Assembly: GCA_937988795.1 (NCBI GenBank)
Contig: CALKHY010000194.1
Span: 1-5,021 of the forward strand
Length of the DNA stretch: 5,021 bases
Direction: 5' to 3'
From: an uncultured Candidatus Saccharibacteria bacterium
GTDB taxonomy: Bacteria; Patescibacteriota; Saccharimonadia; Saccharimonadales; UBA4665
Below the pieces are notes generated by a model that saw nothing but the letters and a program-made list of their open reading frames with translations, had not been told where the DNA came from and ran no database searches. Below, in pieces: positions 1 to 4,560 of this stretch; positions within the stretch are counted from its first letter, which is position 1, and each line of letters begins with the position of its first letter. The position numbers and the translations under genes were made by a program.

Positions 1-36
1 TCTACACTCTTTCCCTACACGACGCTCTTCCGATCT
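1..36 (+). other. Illumina sequencing adapter (artefact, not genomic)
   Basis: Bases 4-36 read as the 33-nt TruSeq universal/Read 1 adapter, from ACACTCTTTCCC through to GCTCTTCCGATCT. The three bases before it (TCT) are also those that precede it in the longer P5 oligonucleotide. Genomic sequence therefore begins at base 37. This is what an assembly looks like when untrimmed read-through from short inserts is extended into the adapter. The contig end here is technical, and any gene reaching base 37 is cut by library construction rather than by biology. Confidence 0.98.
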
Positions 37-263
37 AGCAGGCCAGCAATTTGTTCCTCCTCTGACGCGCCGAGTCTGCGTAGGAGTAACATTACCCCAA
101 CCAAGTGTTCGTAGCGCGAGTAATTTTTGTGGTGGTAGAAAGCGTCTGGAATACCGTATTGGCAAATCCCTTTCAGTCTTTAGACTGGCTTGGATTTAAT
201 TAAGTGCTTGTATGACCCCTGGCACGATCTCGGTTTTACCATATATCCTACCCGGATAGTCAT
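37..263 (-). pseudogene. HD-superfamily phosphohydrolase, 5' fragment with two frameshifts and a stop; truncated by adapter
   Basis: Minus-strand bases 179-37 translate cleanly as RLKGICQYGIPDAF, then SRYEHLVGVMLLLRR and ASEEEQIAGL. This is the N-terminal part of HD-superfamily phosphohydrolases (COG1078/dGTPase-like), whose family pattern is PVQRLKGIxQ, then SRxEHxxGV, then a helix leading to the LLHDxxH motif. The LLHD part would lie beyond the adapter. Directly upstream the pattern continues but is broken three times. TAA at 180-182 sits where the family has Gln (PV-stop-RLKGI; CAA to TAA would explain it). One extra base near 198-202 separates IYGKTEIVPGVIQAL from IKSKPV. One base is missing near 249-252, between a possible start (ATG 263-261, MTIR) and RIYGK. 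The possible start lies 33 bp after the sortase stop, so the two were probably co-transcribed. A decayed gene is my preferred reading. Base errors at a thinly covered, adapter-capped contig end are the alternative. Confidence 0.72.
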
Positions 264-296
264 GGGTCGTATTGTGGCAAGCTGGATTATCGCAGG

Positions 297-1565
297 CTAG
301 TCGAAGGGGTTGAGGCGAGATAGCCAGTTTTGCGGTTTGCCGGGCAGTGTTTGTGTCTCGAGCTCCGGCGACGGTTCGGCTGTTGCCGTGTTGGTTGCCG
401 GATCGGGGCTGATTTGTTCGCCCCAGACGACAAGGCGGTGCCGGGTCGACCCAGGCGGATCACAGGTGATGAGCGCAGCAGTGGCATTCTTGCCTTCGGT
501 TGAGGTGAGCACCCAGACTTCCTCTGGCTTTACTACTTTTTTGGTAAATACTTTGTAGGTGTACACTTTGCCTTCGTATGTCAGGTAGAAGATATCGCCA
601 GGCTCCAGTTCGCGCAGGAGCACGAACGCGAATTTGTACTTGCCTTTGTTGAAGATGTTATTACTGGAGTGGCCGAAGATGGCGACGTTGCCGTTTTGCC
701 CCGGTGTAGCAGTTGTTGGGTAGTGGAAGACGCCTTCTTCCAGCGCTTTCTGGATTGCGTCTTCGTTCAGCGAAGTGCTGCCGTAAATGACCGGTAGCTG
801 CGCGTTTAGCTTAGGAATAATAACTTCCGGGTTGGAGCTGGGCGCCGGGCCGTCGGTGTTGAGAATGATAGGAGTGGCCGAAGCATTACCGGGTCGGATG
901 AACGGCGTAATAACCAGCTCGTTAAACACTCCGAATAGCGCGATGAGTAGCGCCAGGGCTCCCATGCCGAGTCCGAACGCTAGCGACTGCAGGTGTTGCT
1001 TGGCCTTGAGTTGCGCACTGTGGCTGGCTTGCACGCGCTCCAGAATCTCTTTTTTGATGTTCTTGACTGATTTTGGCCTGCCTTTGGCCGGTGCTGGAGT
1101 AACTGGTTCGTGCGTGGAAACAACTGGTTGATGCTGTTCCCTAGTAGTTGTGCTGTGGTGTCCGCTGGCAGCCTGTGTTTCGGACGTTTTTTGCTGTGCG
1201 GTGCGCTGCATAGCGTTGGCGCGGTAGAATTCCTGCCATACTTCGTGTTTTTCCCTGTCCGTTAGCTTCGCGTAGTATTCGTGCCAGGCGGCCTGGATTT
1301 CGGCCATCGGTCGGCCGGAGGCGGTAAGACGGTACAGGAACTCCTGATGCTTGGAGCGTGGCCTGTAAGTGGTATGTTCGACAATCTTGACTTCTTGCTT
1401 GACGTCGGGCTCGTGCTGATACATGGCGTCAAGCTTGCGACGGATCATCTCTACTGCCGTATTATCGGTGTGCGTGAGCGGCTTAATCTGATTTTTGGCA
1501 CGCGGCAGGATATAGCTGTTCTCGCTGTTTTTGGGGTCTGATTGATCAGTAAAAAGCGGGTTCAT
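297..1565 (-). CDS. membrane-anchored sortase with long cytoplasmic N-terminal region
   Basis: This 422-residue protein is a transpeptidase that would cleave a sorting signal on secreted proteins and attach them to the cell surface. The sortase domain covers about residues 245-385. It has the catalytic His in IFGHSSN (H299), the catalytic Cys in ALITCDPPG (C368), and the Arg in RHRLVVWGE, most likely R377. PATPGQNGNVAIFGH-type wording (residues 284-299) and the ELEPGDIFYL strand are typical. One hydrophobic helix at about 195-223 gives a type II topology with the enzyme outside the cell. Residues 1-195 would be cytoplasmic: a charged helical block at 68-120 rich in Trp, Tyr and Phe, then a Gln/Thr/Pro-rich linker at 121-165, then a basic stretch before the membrane. 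Most sortases have only a short cytoplasmic tail. The C-terminal 385-422 is a Pro/Thr/Glu-rich tail. The subclass (D/E-like) and substrates cannot be told from this window. The ATG is the only usual start codon after the in-frame stop at 1613-1611, and it has no clear Shine-Dalgarno sequence. Confidence 0.93.
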   Translation of the reverse strand: MNPLFTDQSDPKNSENSYILPRAKNQIKPLTHTDNTAVEMIRRKLDAMYQHEPDVKQEVKIVEHTTYRPRSKHQEFLYRLTASGRPMAEIQAAWHEYYAKLTDREKHEVWQEFYRANAMQRTAQQKTSETQAASGHHSTTTREQHQPVVSTHEPVTPAPAKGRPKSVKNIKKEILERVQASHSAQLKAKQHLQSLAFGLGMGALALLIALFGVFNELVITPFIRPGNASATPIILNTDGPAPSSNPEVIIPKLNAQLPVIYGSTSLNEDAIQKALEEGVFHYPTTATPGQNGNVAIFGHSSNNIFNKGKYKFAFVLLRELEPGDIFYLTYEGKVYTYKVFTKKVVKPEEVWVLTSTEGKNATAALITCDPPGSTRHRLVVWGEQISPDPATNTATAEPSPELETQTLPGKPQNWLSRLNPFD

Positions 1566-1598
1566 GGATAAAGCTAATGCTCGCGTTACTCTTTTATA

Positions 1599-1604
1599 AT
1601 TATA
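1599..1604 (-). promoter_or_regulatory. candidate -10 box for the sortase gene
   Basis: On the minus strand this reads TATAAT, a perfect -10 hexamer, 33 bp upstream of the sortase ATG. It predicts a leader of roughly 27 nt. I see no good -35 element at 16-18 bp spacing (GTACCG/CGTACC there), and no extended -10 TG. The spacer at 1566-1738 is divergent: sortase on one side, tRNA on the other. Confidence 0.4.
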
Positions 1605-1672
1605 GCTTACTCATGGTGCGCGGTACGAGCCAGTACCTTCGGTGCTCACTTTTCTCTATCCCTCGGTTGTAG

Positions 1673-1678
1673 TAAAAT
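1673..1678 (+). promoter_or_regulatory. candidate -10 box for the tRNA-Leu gene
   Basis: TAAAAT lies in the only AT-rich stretch (1668-1682) on the plus strand upstream of the tRNA. A start site near 1685 would give a 5' leader of about 54 nt, and that leader would contain the partial tRNA copy at 1707-1724. The -35 region (TTTTCT near 1650-1655) is weak, so this is only a best guess. Confidence 0.25.
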
Positions 1679-1706
1679 ATATCCTTGTAACAGTTCAAGT
1701 CAGAGT

Positions 1707-1724
1707 GAGTGGCGGAACTGGTAT
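1707..1724 (+). repeat. 18-bp direct repeat of the tRNA-Leu 5' region
   Basis: GAGTGGCGGAACTGGTAT at 1707-1724 is identical to 1743-1760, which in the tRNA covers the last three acceptor-stem bases, position 8-9, the D-stem 5' strand and most of the D-loop. The offset is 36 bp. Flanking bases differ on both sides (T versus G before, G versus A after), so the exact copy stops at 18 bp. It has no anticodon arm, T arm or 3' acceptor strand and cannot fold as a tRNA. It may be a remnant of a recombination or duplication between tRNA genes. Confidence 0.85.
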
Positions 1725-1738
1725 GTTTAACATGTGGA

Positions 1739-1823
1739 GCCGGAGTGGCGGAACTGGTATACGCGCGCGACTCAAAATCGCGTTCCTCACGGATTGTGGG
1801 TTCGAGTCCCACCTCCGGCACCA
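1739..1823 (+). tRNA. tRNA-Leu (anticodon CAA), CCA encoded
   Basis: All arms can be folded by hand. The acceptor stem is GCCGGAG (1739-1745) with CTCCGGC (1813-1819), discriminator A1820 and encoded CCA at 1821-1823. The D arm has stem GCG/CGC and a GG pair in the loop. The anticodon stem is CGCGA/TCGCG around loop CTCAAAA, giving anticodon CAA, which reads UUG leucine codons. The long variable arm (TTCCTCACGGATT, with a TCC/GGA stem) makes it a class II tRNA, as leucine tRNAs are. The T arm is GTGGG/CCCAC (1796-1800 and 1808-1812) around TTCGAGT. Its length is 85 nt. It is the only plus-strand gene in the window. Confidence 0.97.
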
Positions 1824-1826
1824 GAT

Positions 1827-1858
1827 AAAGAGAGTCTCAGTTTGATGAGGCTCTTTTT
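1827..1858 (+). terminator. rho-independent terminator after tRNA-Leu
   Basis: AGAGTCTCA (1831-1839) pairs with TGAGGCTCT (1846-1854), with one G-U pair, around the 6-nt loop GTTTGA. AAAG before it can extend the stem into the TTTT run after it. The U-tract follows the stem directly on the plus strand, which suits the tRNA transcript starting 3 nt after the CCA. On the minus strand the hairpin lies 11 bp past the stop of the convergent gene but has only a short T run, so it may also stop that transcript less efficiently. Confidence 0.85.
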
Positions 1859-1869
1859 GTTTGGCGTGT

Positions 1870-2769
1870 TTACGGGCTGGCGTCGACACCGGCGGCGCGC
1901 AAGGGGGTGGTGCCCATGCGCCAAGGTTCGGGCATGACGAGTGCTTTTGCGAGGGCGGCGGTCCGGGCATCCAGAGTTTCGACAATCTCCGGCGATGCTT
2001 TACCTTCGGCTTCATCGATGAGCCATTCGGATAGAATGTCCGGGCGGCCGTGGTGTATGTCGCAGTGTCCGGAGATGAGTACAATGTCCTCCCGGTACTT
2101 TCTTCGTTCGTGAAGACCCTTATTTCTTCCCTGTCTTCCGTCCTCGAAGTTTAGACAATAATCTTTTAGCTGGGCCTGATGGGGTAGCCAGTCATCACCG
2201 TTAATACCTAAAATGTCGTAATTCTTTTTAGGATCGATACCCCTGTCGTGGTGTGGCAGTGCCTGGGTTACCATGTCGATGACGCCTGGGCGGGTCAAGA
2301 GGCTGATGCCCTGCTGCTCGCTTCGCCGCCCGAGCAGCTCGTTCCGCCTTTTTGGAAGCGCCCTCATCGTGTGTTTTATCCTGCGGAGCTCCTCGATTGC
2401 CTGGCTGTGGGCGGCTATGCGGAACTCGTCCGGGGCTTGACGCGAGTCCCGGTCGAGTAACATCATGGCGATATAGAAAAGGTGGGCGCCAAACGCCGCT
2501 TCGGTATCAAATTCGACCCTCGTTTTACTGTCTTCGGTGTGGGGATGCATGGCGTCGCGGACACGCCGTAGCAGCCTATCGGCGACCCTGTCATCCCCTG
2601 TGGTTAGGAGCAGGCAGCTTCTGCCAATGAGGTAGGATGCGTGGATAGGATGTTCGGGTGATGACGGTTCGTAGGTGCGGCGTCGTGGTTCCCTGCTGCC
2701 AATGTGTTGGATGTAGGCCGATACAAATCCCGCCCCCGGATCACGGTTGGCGGAGTTTGCTCGCCTCAT
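1870..2769 (-). CDS. hypothetical protein, family not recognised
   Basis: This is a 299-residue, Arg-rich protein with no signal peptide and no convincing membrane helix, so it is probably cytoplasmic. The N-terminal 35 residues are basic and look disordered. Residues 40-140 appear mostly helical (LIGRSCLLL, VADRLLRRVRDAM, AFGAHLFYIAMMLLDRD, AIEELRRIKHTM), like a helical-repeat scaffold. A second part, about 155-300, contains the strand-like DIVLISGHCDIHHGRPDIL (228-246), whose clustered Cys236, His235, His239 and His240 could bind a metal; this is only suggestive. I find no nucleotide-binding or catalytic motif that I can name. The start is well supported: an in-frame TAA lies three codons upstream of the ATG with no other start codon between. 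It converges on the tRNA gene and is separated by 72 bp from the upstream operon, with its own candidate promoter. The reading frame is long and free of stops, and its composition resembles its neighbours, so I take it as real. Confidence 0.8.
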   Translation of the reverse strand: MRRANSANRDPGAGFVSAYIQHIGSREPRRRTYEPSSPEHPIHASYLIGRSCLLLTTGDDRVADRLLRRVRDAMHPHTEDSKTRVEFDTEAAFGAHLFYIAMMLLDRDSRQAPDEFRIAAHSQAIEELRRIKHTMRALPKRRNELLGRRSEQQGISLLTRPGVIDMVTQALPHHDRGIDPKKNYDILGINGDDWLPHQAQLKDYCLNFEDGRQGRNKGLHERRKYREDIVLISGHCDIHHGRPDILSEWLIDEAEGKASPEIVETLDARTAALAKALVMPEPWRMGTTPLRAAGVDASP

Positions 2770-2777
2770 ACGAACAT

Positions 2778-2805
2778 TTTATAAACGGAATATGAACACC
2801 CGCAA
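2778..2805 (-). promoter_or_regulatory. promoter of the 299-residue hypothetical gene, leaderless geometry
   Basis: Reading the minus strand, TTGCGG (2805-2800) is followed after 16 bp by TATAAA (2783-2778). Counting from the -10 box, transcription should start near 2771-2769, at or within two bases of the ATG (2769). No Shine-Dalgarno sequence could fit. This fits a leaderless or nearly leaderless mRNA. Confidence 0.5.
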
Positions 2806-2841
2806 CGCAATAAATCTCACAGTAAGCGCTAGCGGTTTGCG

Positions 2842-3627
2842 CTATAGTAATGAGGTTGTAAGTGATTTAAATGGCTTGGTGGGGTTTTGGAGCCACCAGA
2901 CACTGGCGCGGGCGGCGGTTTCGACGCGCCAGATTTGCTTGTCTTCTTTGAGGACGGTATTACTCACTTGTCCGTTTACGGCAACCAGCAGGTTGTCCAG
3001 GTGTTTGACGATGATGTACGGCCGGTGTTCCAGTGTAAATTCGTGCAGCCATTCCACGAGGTGCAGCAGATCCATACTGAAGGTTATCGGCTTGGTAAAC
3101 TTGGCGGCGATACCGAGGCGCTGGAGCTGGCTGAGGCTCAGGACAAGCAGCGTATCTTCGCGGTTCAATACGGTGTGTGGCGTCGAAGTGGCGTAGTCGA
3201 CCGCGTCTTTGGTGAGGGTAACGGCCGCTGGTGTTTTTGTCAGAAATTTTTCGATCAGGATGGCGGTTTCGCTGTTGCGGCCCAAATCGCCGGCGATGAG
3301 CACGCCGTCGGCCCAGGTGGTATGTAGCAATAGTTCGTTTAACGCCTTTTGGCCAAAACTGCCTACTGATGTGCTGGGTGCGAATTCGCCGTTTTCGAGG
3401 AATTGGCCCACGATTTTCTTCACCTTGTCCGGCAGCAGTACGCGCGCGGTGCCGATGCCGGCTTTCACGGCGGCGGCGTACGCCTCGGCCGGCGCGGCGA
3501 AGCCGTGCAGGTTGCCGCCGATGATCAACAGCTTGCCGGCCTGCATTTTATTCTCCGGCCGACTCCATTCCAGTTCCGGAAACAGTGGCTTATCTTTGCT
3601 TTGCGTCAGCCAATAACTCGGCCGCAT
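2842..3627 (-). CDS. NnrD-like (YjeF C-terminal) ribokinase-fold protein lacking the catalytic GTGD motif
   Basis: This 261-residue protein resembles ADP/ATP-dependent NAD(P)H-hydrate dehydratases, which repair hydrated NADH/NADPH. Segments appear in the family order: GKLLIIGGNLHGFAAPAEAY then AAAVKAGIGTARVLLP (31-66), matching the family's GxVLxxGGSxxxxGA plus A-x-R-x-GAG start; DGVLIAGDLGRN (107-118), in place of IGPGLG; AVTLTKDAVDY (135-145), in place of VLDADAL, keeping D141; LVLSLSQLQRLG (161-172), in place of TPHPGE-ARL; and YIIVKHLDNLLVAVNGQV (204-221), in place of VVLKGxxTxIxxPDG. Where the family has GTGDVLAG, with the catalytic Asp, this protein reads RVETAARA (234-241). The His-Pro of the TPHPGE element is also gone. 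It therefore probably has no normal dehydratase activity. No YjeF-N epimerase domain is fused. The gene begins 3 bp after the iminopeptidase stop, with an AAGGG Shine-Dalgarno-like element 6 nt ahead, and is last in the operon. Confidence 0.75.
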   Translation of the reverse strand: MRPSYWLTQSKDKPLFPELEWSRPENKMQAGKLLIIGGNLHGFAAPAEAYAAAVKAGIGTARVLLPDKVKKIVGQFLENGEFAPSTSVGSFGQKALNELLLHTTWADGVLIAGDLGRNSETAILIEKFLTKTPAAVTLTKDAVDYATSTPHTVLNREDTLLVLSLSQLQRLGIAAKFTKPITFSMDLLHLVEWLHEFTLEHRPYIIVKHLDNLLVAVNGQVSNTVLKEDKQIWRVETAARASVWWLQNPTKPFKSLTTSLL

Positions 3628-3630
3628 CCC

Positions 3631-4560
3631 CTACCCTTTCTCGGCGAGCTGCAGCAGGATGGTGCGCATTACGGTGTTGGTTTCGCGGTCGCTGCCGATG
3701 TGGCCGCCGATCGTCCATATTAGTTTACTGTTCGGCAATTTTTGATGCAGCTCGTACGCGGCGGCCGGCGGACAAACCATGTCGTACCTGCCCTGTACCA
3801 GCCAGACGGGCATGTCCAGTTTGTGGGCGCGGTCCATGATGTACCTGTCGGGCATAAAACAGTGGTTGACCAGGTAGTGCGCTTCGATTTTGACAAAGGT
3901 GTAGTCGAACATTGGGTCGCTAGGGTCGTTGGGGCTAAAGCGGTCATCCAGTCTTACTATTCCACCTTCCATGTTGAGGTGCGTGATGGCTGATTCGCGC
4001 GCCGCCTGCTCGTCGTCACCCAGAATTCTGGATAGATGGTATTTGCCTGGGTTGCTGCGATGACTTTCGGGTGTGGCTTCCAGGTAGGTTTGCCATACGT
4101 CCGGGAAGTGAGTGGCAAATCTACCTTTTTCGATGTAGTCAATTTCGGCCTGTGCGCCAGTCCATATGCCAAAGAGTACGAGCGCTTTTATCCGTTGTGG
4201 ATATTTCAACGAATAGGCGAGCGCGAGCGTGGATCCCCATGATCCGCCATGGATAACAAATGTGTCCAAGCCCAAGTGCTTGGCGATTTTTTCGATGTCT
4301 TCCACGAGGTCGGCGGCAGTGTTGTTGGCAAGTGAGCCATACGGCAGGCTTTTGCCGGCGCCGCGCTGGTCGTGAAAGATGACGCGGTGGACGCTTGGGT
4401 CAAAATTGCGTTTGGCGGAGTCGGATGTCCCGCTGCCCGGCCCGCCGTGCAAGTGGAGTATCGGCAGGCCTTTGGGATTGCCCCAGTCGTGGACATAGAG
4501 CTGGTGGCCGTCGCCGACGTCGAGGTAAAACTCTTTGTTGGTATATTGGTCTGGATTCAT
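3631..4560 (-). CDS. pip: proline iminopeptidase (alpha/beta hydrolase, peptidase family S33)
   Basis: This 309-residue cytoplasmic enzyme releases N-terminal proline from peptides. The length fits the family (about 310-320). Motifs seen: HGGPG (38-42), forming the oxyanion hole; HDQRGAGKS (63-71), the family signature after strand 4; GGSWGS (105-110) with nucleophile S107; QGRYDMVCP with acid D260; and GGHIGSD with catalytic H287. EAHYLVN (226-232), in the cap, matches the family's E-x-HYF segment, whose Glu is thought to bind the free amino group of the substrate. All triad residues are present, so it should be active. Its ATG overlaps the Nudix stop as ATGA and has a good Shine-Dalgarno sequence, so the two are translationally coupled. 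The role fits a small fermentative cell that imports peptides and salvages amino acids (inference). Confidence 0.95.
   Translation of the reverse strand: MNPDQYTNKEFYLDVGDGHQLYVHDWGNPKGLPILHLHGGPGSGTSDSAKRNFDPSVHRVIFHDQRGAGKSLPYGSLANNTAADLVEDIEKIAKHLGLDTFVIHGGSWGSTLALAYSLKYPQRIKALVLFGIWTGAQAEIDYIEKGRFATHFPDVWQTYLEATPESHRSNPGKYHLSRILGDDEQAARESAITHLNMEGGIVRLDDRFSPNDPSDPMFDYTFVKIEAHYLVNHCFMPDRYIMDRAHKLDMPVWLVQGRYDMVCPPAAAYELHQKLPNSKLIWTIGGHIGSDRETNTVMRTILLQLAEKG

Noticed and set aside
180..182. Reassignment of TAA to Gln, suggested by PV-TAA-RLKGI in the HD gene
   Set aside because: Nearby indels already break the gene, and the hypothetical gene at 1870 ends with TAA in a normal way, so a nonsense mutation or base error is simpler.
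297..420. LPGKP in the sortase C-terminal tail (about residue 407-411) as a self-sorting signal
   Set aside because: It lacks the T-G of LPxTG and the following hydrophobic segment and basic tail that a sorting signal needs.
1622..1637. Inverted repeat GGTAC-GAGCCA-GTACC in the divergent spacer, as an operator
   Set aside because: It is short (5-bp arms) and unsupported by any regulator nearby. Not distinguishable from chance.
1600..1821. Minus-strand reading frames across the tRNA (GLEPTIREERDFESRAY and RWDSNPQSVRNAILSR types, 1600-1821 and 1695-2084)
   Set aside because: They are antisense translations of a tRNA-Leu gene and its flanks. Such peptides are a well-known source of false proteins in databases. 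No start signal or family supports them.
2830..2844. Hairpin TAGCG-GTTTG-CGCTA over the stop codon of the NnrD-like gene, as an operon terminator
   Set aside because: The stem is only 5 bp and no T run follows on the minus strand. It could equally be chance, so I did not list it as a terminator.
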